Positions 1-5,897 of a stretch of DNA of 11,156 nucleotides are shown in pieces. A model generated the notes under the pieces. The model was not told where the DNA came from. It saw nothing but the letters and a program-made list of their open reading frames with translations, and did not search any database. Made by a program: the position numbers and the translations under genes. The stretch comes from Anaerohalosphaeraceae bacterium (lineage in GTDB: Bacteria > Planctomycetota > Phycisphaerae > Sedimentisphaerales > Anaerohalosphaeraceae): assembly GCA_035378985.1 (NCBI GenBank), contig DAOSUR010000031.1, forward strand, positions 1 to 11,156, read 5' to 3'. Each line of letters starts with the position of its first letter. Positions within the stretch are counted from its first letter, which is position 1.

Positions 1-299
1 TGGAGATGTTTTCTAAGCAATACGGCCCGGCCTATTTGGACAGATTAGATCCCGGAGAAGCCGAATCGCTGGCATTTTTGTTCCAAAGCAAAGATGATTG
101 GTTGTTTACCTCCGGAGATGCCATTGTTTTCCAAATTCTCGGGGCCGCCGGCCGCTGCGACCAGGGAATTTCACTGGAAGAGATTCTGCAGGCACTGGGC
201 CTGACGTGTAAAGACTTAAAGAAACAATATAGAAAGGATTTCCGCCTCCGCGAAACCCAAAGGGGGAAAATAGACGGAATTACCGGTTTTCAGCCTTAA
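1..299 (+). CDS. PIN-like domain protein, C-terminal part (5' end outside window)
   Basis: The frame is open from the left edge to a TAA at 297-299. The ATG at position 6 directly abuts a GGAG with no spacer, so it is probably an internal Met and the gene likely starts upstream of the window. The visible part has an acidic GEAES motif (residues 17-21 from that Met) and, about 15 residues on, SGDA. It is followed by a helix reading SLEEILQALGL and a basic tail. This resembles the C-terminal half of PIN-like nuclease folds, where a Glu in a GEAE motif and an Asp in a later (S/T)xD motif help bind metal. The family call is by motif resemblance only and no partner antitoxin is visible. The gene converges on the SDR gene with an 8-base gap. 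Confidence 0.55.
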   Translation, partial: EMFSKQYGPAYLDRLDPGEAESLAFLFQSKDDWLFTSGDAIVFQILGAAGRCDQGISLEEILQALGLTCKDLKKQYRKDFRLRETQRGKIDGITGFQP

Positions 300-307
300 A
301 CGTTTGC

Positions 308-1072
308 TCAGGCACGCATGTAGAGGCCGCCGTTGACGGCGATGTATTCGCCGGTGATAAAGTCCGCCTCGCGGCTGGCCAGAAAGAGCATCACTTTGGC
401 GACGTCTTCGGCGGTACCGTTGCGTCCGAGGGGGGTTTCCTGGGCAACCTTTTGTCTGCGTTCGGGCGTGGAGAACCGCTCGTGGAAACGGGTTTCAATC
501 AGGCCCGGCACAACGGTATTGACACGGATGCCGTAGGGGGCGAACTCGCGGGCCATCGCAATGGTCATCATATGCACCGCGGATTTGGCGGCGGCGTAGA
601 TGCCGGAGCCGCCTCCCCCGCCGTGATGCCCCGCCACCGAACCGACATTCACGATGCAGCCGCGCGATTGTTTCAAATGCTTCAGGGCAAACCGCGTCGC
701 CAGAAAGACGCTGCGGCAGTTGGTTGCAAAGACATCCTCATAAAACTCCGGCGTCATCTCTTCGATGGAGCAGCGGGCCAGCATCGTGCCGGCATTGTTA
801 ATCAGAATATCCAGTCCCCCGGCCGCAGAAACAAAATCGCTCACCAGCCGCTGGACCTGCTTTTCATCCCGCATATCCGCGCAGAACAGACAGCCGTCGG
901 AAACAGCTTTCACCTGCCGGAGCGTCTCCTCACCGCCGGAACGGGTCTGAAAATAGTGAACACCGACAAAACAACCCTGACGGGCAAAGGCCGCCGCGGC
1001 GGCCTGTCCGATGCCGCTGCTGGACCCTGTCACCAAAACGCGCTTGCCTCGCAGGTCTTCGTAAACAGCCAT
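308..1072 (-). CDS. SDR family oxidoreductase (FabG-like)
   Basis: A 254-residue classical short-chain dehydrogenase/reductase, expected to be cytosolic and NAD(P)-dependent. The Rossmann motif TGSSSGIG is at residues 15-22 and NNAG at 92-95. The catalytic set is Asn118, Ser145, Tyr159 and Lys163 (YAAAK), and the C-terminal part carries ITGEYIAVNGG. A run of five glycines lies between the catalytic Ser and Tyr. I chose the ATG at 1072 because it puts the usual short leader before the Rossmann strand and has a GGGGAAGG stretch just upstream. An alternative ATG at 1105 overlaps the upstream mutase stop by one base (TGATG), adds 11 residues and has no clear ribosome site. The frame stays open to 1234, but that extension lies inside the mutase gene. 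Substrate is unknown; 3-oxoacyl-ACP or sugar/alcohol reduction are both possible. It is co-transcribed with the phosphohexomutase. Confidence 0.9.
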   Translation of the reverse strand: MAVYEDLRGKRVLVTGSSSGIGQAAAAAFARQGCFVGVHYFQTRSGGEETLRQVKAVSDGCLFCADMRDEKQVQRLVSDFVSAAGGLDILINNAGTMLARCSIEEMTPEFYEDVFATNCRSVFLATRFALKHLKQSRGCIVNVGSVAGHHGGGGGSGIYAAAKSAVHMMTIAMAREFAPYGIRVNTVVPGLIETRFHERFSTPERRQKVAQETPLGRNGTAEDVAKVMLFLASREADFITGEYIAVNGGLYMRA

Positions 1073-1104
1073 ACCCTTCCCCGGCGGTGCGTTCCGTTTC
1101 GCCA

Positions 1105-2484
1105 TCAATGAGCGACCGGCTGGCCCAGAAACTCCTTCAGTTCCGCCAGTTTCTCCTCGAGCAGTTCGGACGTCTTGGCTTCGACATTGAGCCGCAGCAG
1201 CGGCTCCGTATTGCTCGGGCGGACGTTGAACCACCAGTCTTTAAACTGCACGGTGATGCCGTCGAGGTCATCAACCTGTCCCTGGCTGTATTTGCGGGCC
1301 AGCTCCTTCATCACGGCTTCTTTGTTTTCCACCTCAAAGTTCATCTCACCGCTGGAGGCATACCGGCGAAGCGGGGCAATCAGTTCGCTCATCGACTTGG
1401 TGGTGGTGCCGAGAATATTGAGCAGGTGCACCAGGGTAATCATTCCGGAGTCGGCATAGAAATTGTCGCGGTAATAGAAATGGCCGCTCAGTTCGCCGCC
1501 GAAGCAGGCGTGGCTGTCGCGGAGGGTCTTCTTCATAAAGGCATGGCCGACCCGTTCGCGCCGCGGTGTGCCGCCGTGTTTGATAATCTCTTCGGGCACA
1601 ACATGGCTGCTGCGGAGGTCATAGACAATCGCCGAGCCGGGATTTTTAGCCAGGAAATACGGCACCATCAGGGCCGTCAGCAGGTCGCAGCCGATGGTGC
1701 GGCCCTGCTCATCGACAACCATCAGCCGGTCGGCGTCGCCGTCAAAGCAGACCCCGACATCCGCCTGCTTGTCCCGAACGACCTGACGCAGCTGATTCAG
1801 GTTGGCCTCGACGAGCGGGTTGGGGTCGTGGACGAAGGTGCCGTCGTGTTTGAGGTTAATGCCGATCAGTTCGAGATTGTCCACATCGCCGAAGATGGCG
1901 GGCATCATCTTGCCGGCCATTCCGTTGGAGGCATCCACCACCACCCGAAGAAATCGGCGGCTGGGCTCCAGAAACTTCAGCACATGATGTTTGTACTCGC
2001 GGGTCAGATCACAGTGCTCTACCGAACCGTCGGGCCGTCCGAGGGTATGCAGCAGGGCCGTGGCAATGTGCTTAATATCCTTCAGGCCTGTGTCGGCTCC
2101 GATGGGTTTGGCCTGCTGGCCGGAAATCTTAAAGCCGTTGTACTTGGCCGGATTGTGCGAGGCGGTCACCTGCACGCCGCCGCAGGTGCCCAGATGATTG
2201 ATGGCAAAATACATCTGCGGGGTGTCAATCATCCCGATGTCGATGACATTCGTGCGGGCGGCATTCATCCCTTCAATCAGGGCCTTAGCCAAAGCCGGGC
2301 TGTGCGTGCGCATATCATACCCGACGCAGATGCTCTGGGCATTGGCCAGACCCCGTTCATACCCCCGCAGCATCGAGCGGAGGAACTGGGCCGTGGCATG
2401 CCCGATTTTCCAGGCGGCTTCCTCATCCAGCTGGTCCGGATAGATTCCGCGAATGTCATAGGCCTTAAAAATGGCAGGATTCAT
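1105..2484 (-). CDS. Phosphomannomutase/phosphoglucomutase (ManB/AlgC type)
   Basis: A 459-residue alpha-D-phosphohexomutase that interconverts hexose 1- and 6-phosphates, feeding nucleotide-sugar and polysaccharide synthesis in the cytosol. All four family sites are present: the phosphoserine loop TASHNP with the acceptor Ser109, the metal loop DGDADR (248-253), the sugar-recognition loop GGELSGH (329-335) and the phosphate-binding loop RPSNTEP (422-428). The N-terminal FKAYDIRGIYP is also typical. The length matches bifunctional PMM/PGM enzymes, and sugar specificity cannot be read from sequence. The start ATG has GGGAG eight bases upstream. It is the first gene of a two-gene operon with the SDR gene, expressed from the promoter at 2565-2593. 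The gene appears intact. Confidence 0.96.
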   Translation of the reverse strand: MNPAIFKAYDIRGIYPDQLDEEAAWKIGHATAQFLRSMLRGYERGLANAQSICVGYDMRTHSPALAKALIEGMNAARTNVIDIGMIDTPQMYFAINHLGTCGGVQVTASHNPAKYNGFKISGQQAKPIGADTGLKDIKHIATALLHTLGRPDGSVEHCDLTREYKHHVLKFLEPSRRFLRVVVDASNGMAGKMMPAIFGDVDNLELIGINLKHDGTFVHDPNPLVEANLNQLRQVVRDKQADVGVCFDGDADRLMVVDEQGRTIGCDLLTALMVPYFLAKNPGSAIVYDLRSSHVVPEEIIKHGGTPRRERVGHAFMKKTLRDSHACFGGELSGHFYYRDNFYADSGMITLVHLLNILGTTTKSMSELIAPLRRYASSGEMNFEVENKEAVMKELARKYSQGQVDDLDGITVQFKDWWFNVRPSNTEPLLRLNVEAKTSELLEEKLAELKEFLGQPVAH

Positions 2485-2555
2485 TCGACATCTCCCAAAA
2501 CGTAAGGATTTCCACCGAAACCCGCCTTCGAACAGACGGAGCGTTCCATTATAAT

Positions 2556-2572
2556 CATAAGCGTATCTTATG
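2556..2572. repeat. Inverted repeat CATAAG-N5-CTTATG over the -10 box
   Basis: Perfect 6-base arms at 2556-2561 and 2567-2572 with a 5-base spacer. They cover the -10 element and expected start site of the mutase promoter. The position suits an operator for a dimeric repressor. Chance occurrence in AT-rich promoter DNA is also possible. Confidence 0.4.
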
Positions 2573-2593
2573 CCCTTCAGAAGTCCCTGTCAA
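2565..2593 (-). promoter_or_regulatory. Sigma70-type promoter for the mutase-SDR operon
   Basis: On the minus strand TTGACA (2593-2588) is followed after exactly 17 bases by TAAGAT (2570-2565). This is a perfect -35 and a good -10. Transcription would start near 2558 and give a leader of about 75 bases before the mutase ATG. A second TATAAT-like string just downstream lacks a matching -35. Confidence 0.7.
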
Positions 2594-2618
2594 CAGACAA
2601 ATCCGAGCAGTTTTTTCC

Positions 2619-2662
2619 TTATTCTAATGAAACAAATCGTGTTAAAATAGCCGCCGATCGGC
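2619..2662 (+). promoter_or_regulatory. Weak candidate promoter and 10-base palindrome upstream of the DUF2157 gene
   Basis: TAAAAT at 2643-2648 could be a -10, with a poor -35 (TTATTC, 2619-2624) 18 bases upstream. The perfect palindrome GCCGATCGGC (2653-2662) lies at the expected start of transcription. The gene's own ribosome site, AAGGAGG, follows six bases before its ATG. The -10 is reasonable and the -35 is not. Confidence 0.25.
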
Positions 2663-2692
2663 CGCCAAAAAGAGCCAAGAAGGAGGCCTTTT

Positions 2693-3349
2693 ATGAGGGT
2701 CAAACTTCCGTCGGTCTGGTTTCGTAAACGGCTGAAAAGCGAACTGTCCGTACTGGAGGCGGAGGGGCTGTTGTCCGCTGAACAGGCGGCGGCTATCTGT
2801 CAGCGGTATCAACTGACTTCGCTGGCATCCGAAGGCACCCGGGCCCTGCTTACCACGATTTACTTTATCGGGGCAACGCTGGTCGGCATCGGCATCATCA
2901 GTTTTGTGGCGGCTCACTGGACCTATCTGAGCCGTGAACTGAAACTGACGCTGATTTTAGGGGCGATGCTGGCCGCTCACATCAGCGGTTTTCTGTTCTG
3001 GAAGGTCAGCGGGCGCCGGCCCAATCTGGGCCACACCCTCGTGCTGCTGGGGACGCTGATGTTCGGGGCCAACATCGGCCTTGTTGCCCAAATTTTTCAC
3101 GTGCAGAGCAACTTTTACAACGGCTTTGCGGTCTGGACGCTCGGCGCCGTCGCTGCTGCCTGGGCGGTCCGGAGCGTACCCAATGCTGTGCTGGGACTGA
3201 TTACAGCCGCCGTTTTTGGATTTGGGAATCTGGGTATCACAATGCTTCCCCTCTGTTCACCTGGCTGGCTCCGGCGGTTCTGGTTCTTTTTGTTCCGCTG
3301 GTTTATTATCTGCGGTCGCAATGGGTGCTGTGGGGCACGCTTCTGGTGA
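2693..3349 (+). CDS. DUF2157 membrane protein, 5' part (frameshifted gene)
   Basis: Begins at an ATG with a strong AAGGAGG six bases upstream. A cytosolic N-terminal helical region (residues 1-50) is followed by hydrophobic segments near 51-75, 83-103, 113-136 and 144-180. The segments reading IGATLVGIGIISFVAAHW and LLGTLMFGANIGLVAQIFH are typical of DUF2157, an inner-membrane family of unknown function. True coding in this frame ends near residue 180. The 38 residues after it, rich in Trp, Cys and Arg, are out-of-frame sequence up to the stop at 3347-3349. Reading continues in the -1 frame (see the 3' part). The gene is divergent from the mutase operon. Confidence 0.75.
   Translation: MRVKLPSVWFRKRLKSELSVLEAEGLLSAEQAAAICQRYQLTSLASEGTRALLTTIYFIGATLVGIGIISFVAAHWTYLSRELKLTLILGAMLAAHISGFLFWKVSGRRPNLGHTLVLLGTLMFGANIGLVAQIFHVQSNFYNGFAVWTLGAVAAAWAVRSVPNAVLGLITAAVFGFGNLGITMLPLCSPGWLRRFWFFLFRWFIICGRNGCCGARFW
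3230..3237 (+). other. Apparent single-base frameshift in the DUF2157 gene
   Basis: Coding in the starting frame reads well up to FGFGNLG and then degrades. From about 3235 the next frame gives hydrophobic membrane-protein sequence (SPLFTWLAP, then a Val/Leu-rich helix). Adding one G to the GGG run at 3232-3234 would join the two into one 425-residue protein. This could be a real mutation or a sequencing or assembly error in a homopolymer. Confidence 0.75.
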
Positions 3350-3969
3350 GCGGTTTTTTCTGGCCGATGTCAGTCCAAAACACTTTCGAACACCGCTTTC
3401 CCGAATACACATATGCCACGGCGGCCTCGCTGCTTGGACTGGTGTTTTTCTGCTGGGGTCTGGCGGGATGGAAAAGCCCCCGCGGACGGTTTGTGTCTGT
3501 GCCCTGCTGGACCGTTGGGCTTTTCTGGTGTTTTCTGGCGGTCTTTCTGGCTTCGTTTATCGATTACGCCAAGTACATGGTGACGGAAGCTGTCGGAAAA
3601 AAGGATTTGCCTGCTCAATATCCCCTGCTGATTACAGCCGGAGTGCTGGCTGCCGGGGCTGTCGGACTTGCAGTGTATTCCGGGCCTGTTCTGAAAAAAG
3701 GCCCGGATGACATCTGGTCGCTCGAATCGCTGTCGCAAACCCTTCCGACCAACCTTTCTCCGGAGCAAATTGCCGTCAAAGGCACTGTCATCGGGCACCA
3801 AATCGAGTACGGCATTGAGAACTTTTACATTCCGGAGAAGGACCGAAATGAGCTGGAAAGGGCCCTGCGGACCAGTCGCAAACGTGCGCTGGCTCAGATT
3901 CGCGTGGACAAGTACGGAAACGACGCCCTGATTCGGCTGATTGTGCAAGGGAAACGGTACGAATATTGA
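3235..3969 (+). pseudogene. DUF2157 membrane protein, 3' part in the shifted frame
   Basis: Continuation of the gene begun at 2693, in a different frame. The first ATG in this frame (3325) has no ribosome site and lies inside a hydrophobic stretch, so independent translation is unlikely. It adds further membrane segments, then a soluble tail of about 85 residues from DDIWSLESLSQTL to the TGA at 3967-3969. Within the tail, VKGTVIGHQIEYGIENFYIPE, an acidic/basic helix and VDKYGNDALIRL resemble the C-terminal part of GDYXXLXY-type proteins, which often accompany DUF2157. The GDYXXLXY motif itself is not seen. Function is unknown. It converges on the lipoprotein gene with a 12-base gap. Confidence 0.7.
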
Positions 3970-3981
3970 GCCGTTCCGGCG

Positions 3982-4566
3982 TTATTGTGCGGGGGTCTTC
4001 AGTTCGGCCACCAGCCGGCGTGTGGAGGGACTTTGGGCGGACTGGGCCTGCTTGAACGAGGGGGCCGCATCCGGATAGAGGGTCTTGAAGAGCTCGTTGT
4101 TGCGGACGATTTCCTTGAGGGCATCGGATTTTTCCCGTGCCTGCCGGAAAAAGGCGGCGGCCTTTAGTCCCCACGCCCCGCCCAGCAGCCCCGCCAACGC
4201 CAGGCCCAAATCCAGCAGGCCATCCGCCATCGACCACGGTCTCAGCTCGGCGGCGGCACCGTCGGCTTGCGCCCGGACAGCCGCAGGCCCTGCGGCTTCC
4301 AAAATCTCCTGCGCCGTCAGCACAGGCCCCATTTCCTGCGGCAGACCGTAATCGGCCGCAAAGGCACAGCTCTGCTGATAGGACAAAGCCGTCAGGTCCT
4401 GCAGCAGCGCAGAGGTCTGTTCCGTAACAGCCTGCTCGGCGGCCAGCTGGGCTGTCCGCAGATGGAGCCAGGCGTTTTGTTTTTGGGCCTGCGTAGCCGG
4501 ACGGCGGAACCCCTCACAGCCGCACAACAAAACCAACAGAATAAAAAGCCCACTGTACTTGTTCAT
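3982..4566 (-). CDS. Lipoprotein with Gly/Ala-rich helix, phage-module associated
   Basis: 194 residues with an excellent ribosome site (AAAGGAGG, five bases before the ATG). The N-terminus is a lipoprotein signal: Lys3, a hydrophobic core at 7-14 and lipobox LCGC with Cys17 as the lipidated residue. Glu rather than Asp follows it, so outer-membrane sorting is plausible by the E. coli rule. Residues 25-65 are helical and Gln/Ala-rich. Residues 114-137 form a Gly/Ala-rich hydrophobic helix, possibly a second membrane segment. It is followed by a charged helix and an STRRLVAELK end. Proteins with such a Gly-rich helix and RRLV-type tail are, in my recollection, found near phage lysis genes, so a spanin-like or envelope role is possible. 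No specific family is recognised. It is separated from the rest of the module by the plus-strand gene at 4640. Confidence 0.75.
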   Translation of the reverse strand: MNKYSGLFILLVLLCGCEGFRRPATQAQKQNAWLHLRTAQLAAEQAVTEQTSALLQDLTALSYQQSCAFAADYGLPQEMGPVLTAQEILEAAGPAAVRAQADGAAAELRPWSMADGLLDLGLALAGLLGGAWGLKAAAFFRQAREKSDALKEIVRNNELFKTLYPDAAPSFKQAQSAQSPSTRRLVAELKTPAQ

Positions 4567-4584
4567 GTTTGCCTCCTTTTTTTC

Positions 4585-4613
4585 TTGATTTTCCCTGTCT
4601 TTTTTTCTATTCT
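4585..4613 (+). promoter_or_regulatory. Candidate sigma70 promoter for the 66-residue membrane protein
   Basis: TTGATT (4585-4590), 17 bases, then TATTCT (4608-4613). Transcription would begin near 4620, about 20 bases before the ATG at 4640. The region is T-rich, so a chance match is possible, but spacing and position both fit. Confidence 0.4.
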
Positions 4614-4639
4614 GTTAAACGGATTCAAAGGATTCATCG

Positions 4640-4840
4640 ATGAGAACCGGAACACTGATTCTTTTAACGGTGCTGTTTGCCCTCGTCGGCATCGCCCTGA
4701 TTGGAGGGGGAATCGGGTATCTGATTTGGGATGCCAAAAAGCAGAAGAAGGCGGCCCAGCGAAAAGCCAGGTTCCAATCGCCCGCCGGTTTTGCAGCTCC
4801 TTCCCAGCCGAGTCAGGGAAACAGCCCCGCCTCAAAATGA
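4640..4840 (+). CDS. Small single-helix membrane protein (66 aa)
   Basis: The ATG has AAAGGA about seven bases upstream and a candidate promoter at 4585-4613. One hydrophobic, Gly-zipper-like helix covers residues 4-30. It is followed by a strongly basic stretch (KKQKKAAQRKAR) and a Pro/Ser/Gln-rich tail, so the N-terminus should face outside and the tail the cytosol. Codon choice, with G/C in most third positions, looks coding, and the antisense frame over the same stretch does not resemble a protein. It lies opposite in strand to the phage module and its last nine bases overlap the end of the holin-like gene. Function is unknown; a lysis regulator or an unrelated small protein are both possible. 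Confidence 0.6.
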   Translation: MRTGTLILLTVLFALVGIALIGGGIGYLIWDAKKQKKAAQRKARFQSPAGFAAPSQPSQGNSPASK

Positions 4841-5089
4841 AGGAGAAAACTTCGAGGACTCGACGGCCCGCAGGCGGTATTCCTGCGAAAGAGTCTTTTC
4901 CTGCAGAGCCTCGAGCCGGCCTGTAAACCGCTCCTGATTGTTCAGCAGCAGTTTGACATCATAGGCCACGCGGTCCAGCTGCCGCTGGAGATTGACCCAG
5001 GTGCCGACAATCAGCCCCGCCAGCGTCAGGAGCTGAATCAGGACGGACAGATTGATTTTTCGATCCAAGTGCCAGTGCTGTGCTTCCAT
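4832..5089 (-). CDS. Holin-like one-helix membrane protein with coiled coil (85 aa)
   Basis: The ATG at 5089 has an AGGAAGGAA site 7-8 bases upstream and lies 19 bases after the connector stop. The frame is open to 5386, but the upstream part is an out-of-frame reading of the connector gene. The short N-terminus MEAQHWHLDRKI precedes one transmembrane segment (residues 12-32) and a heptad-rich coiled coil (33-80) ending in a charged tail. This pattern (WHLD start, one helix, coiled coil) resembles small phage proteins often labelled holin or putative membrane protein. No endolysin is next to it, so lysis is only one option; a virion or spanin-type role would also fit. Confidence 0.7.
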   Translation of the reverse strand: MEAQHWHLDRKINLSVLIQLLTLAGLIVGTWVNLQRQLDRVAYDVKLLLNNQERFTGRLEALQEKTLSQEYRLRAVESSKFSPSF

Positions 5090-5108
5090 CGGTGCATTCC
5101 TTCCTGAC

Positions 5109-5774
5109 CTATTCTTTTCGGGACATTTTCGGCGACAGCGGAGCCAGCGGCTTTTCGATAATGGTGCCGTCTTCCGAAAGGAACCGCAGGAGCGTTCGGC
5201 GGCGAATCTGCTCGGCGGCCTGCTCATAATGCTGCTGTTTGCTTCGATAGAGCGCCTCGGTCTCTTTGTTCTGAACCAGCGAGGAAAAGACCATCGCCAG
5301 AACCATCCGAACGGACAGGATGCGCAAAGGTTCCGTGCTGAGCAGATCCTCGAGTCGAAAGGCCGCATCGGGCCGGTCGGGAGCAATCGGAAGGGCCTCC
5401 ATCAGCAGACGAGCGGCTTCGGCGGACTGAGCATCGAAGGTGCCGATGCGGTAAAACAGCGAGGTGCCGGTCCCAACAGGAATCGGCTCGCTTTCCGGAT
5501 CGGCCCGAAAGACCGAAAGGGTCAGCTGTGAGGCGCTGTCCACCCGCACAATTTCATAAACCCCATCGAGACTGCCCACGCCGTCCGACAGATAAATCAG
5601 GTGTCCCGCACGCACCTGTTTGGCGGGAAAATTTTCGCCGGCCGCCAGAAAAGCGGTGCCGGAGACCTGTCCGTTCTGGCCGCGTGCGAGCGTCTGGCCG
5701 GCAAACGATGTGCCTTTGAAAATCATCGGCTCATAGCAAAACAAATCCGCATCGGTGGAGAAGGCGACTTTCAT
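5109..5774 (-). CDS. Putative phage head-completion/connector protein
   Basis: 221 residues with GGGAG about eight bases before the ATG. The N-terminus TDADLFCYEPMIFKG leads into a beta-rich segment (about 35-110) containing VRAGHLIYLSD and VDSASQLTLSVFR. The C-terminal half (about 115-205) is helical and basic, with a long helix around LVQNKETEALYRSKQQHYEQA. Immediate position after the capsid gene and the helical half fit a head-tail connector or adaptor. The beta segment resembles one in the adjacent capsid protein. I do not recognise a named family, so the role rests mainly on context. The protein would act in the assembled head. Confidence 0.65.
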   Translation of the reverse strand: MKVAFSTDADLFCYEPMIFKGTSFAGQTLARGQNGQVSGTAFLAAGENFPAKQVRAGHLIYLSDGVGSLDGVYEIVRVDSASQLTLSVFRADPESEPIPVGTGTSLFYRIGTFDAQSAEAARLLMEALPIAPDRPDAAFRLEDLLSTEPLRILSVRMVLAMVFSSLVQNKETEALYRSKQQHYEQAAEQIRRRTLLRFLSEDGTIIEKPLAPLSPKMSRKE

Positions 5775-5798
5775 AAAACTGCTCCCTCTTTCTTCTTT

Positions 5799-5830
5799 CG
5801 GATTTCGGATTTAGAAATCTGGATTTCGAA
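5799..5830. repeat. Short AT-rich repeats between capsid and connector genes
   Basis: CGGATTT occurs at 5799-5805 and 5806-5812, with TGGATTT at 5820-5826 and ATTTCGAA at 5823-5830. The same ATTTCGAA appears at 7081-7088 in the gap before the capsid gene. Function is unknown; they could be remnants of a dispersed intergenic repeat. Confidence 0.4.
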
Positions 5831-5841
5831 AAAGAGGCGGA

Positions 5842-5885
5842 TTCTGCGGACCTCCTGCTGCCGTTCAAGGTGTCCTGCCGCAGAA
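5842..5885 (-). promoter_or_regulatory. Stem-loop just downstream of the capsid gene
   Basis: Perfect 8-base arms TTCTGCGG (5842-5849) and CCGCAGAA (5878-5885). An inner ACCT/AGGT pair (5850-5853 with 5868-5871) extends the stem after a bulge. In the transcript it begins 12 bases after the capsid stop codon. No U-run follows directly; a T5 lies some eight bases on. It is therefore not a clean intrinsic terminator and may slow transcription or protect the capsid mRNA end. Confidence 0.45.
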
Positions 5886-5897
5886 CCCGCCCGGTTT

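Noticed and set aside
452..1111. 219-residue plus-strand open frame opposite the SDR gene
   Set aside because: Antisense shadow; the SDR catalytic motifs on the minus strand are complete.
1087..2505. 472-residue plus-strand open frame opposite the mutase gene
   Set aside because: It is the antisense of a gene with every phosphohexomutase motif. Its protein is rich in His, Gly and Val with no recognisable domain, as expected from antisense of biased codons.
3216..3710. Third-frame open reading frame within the DUF2157 gene
   Set aside because: Rich in Cys, Arg and Ser without membrane pattern; the two other frames together give continuous membrane-protein sequence.
4563..4835. 90-residue minus-strand open frame opposite the small membrane protein
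   Set aside because: Composition is non-protein-like, there is no ribosome site or hydrophobic segment, and the plus-strand frame is far more convincing.
4832..5386. Long 184-residue version of the holin-like protein
   Set aside because: The first 99 residues are an out-of-frame reading of the connector gene. The internal ATG at 5089 has a good ribosome site and starts the real membrane protein.
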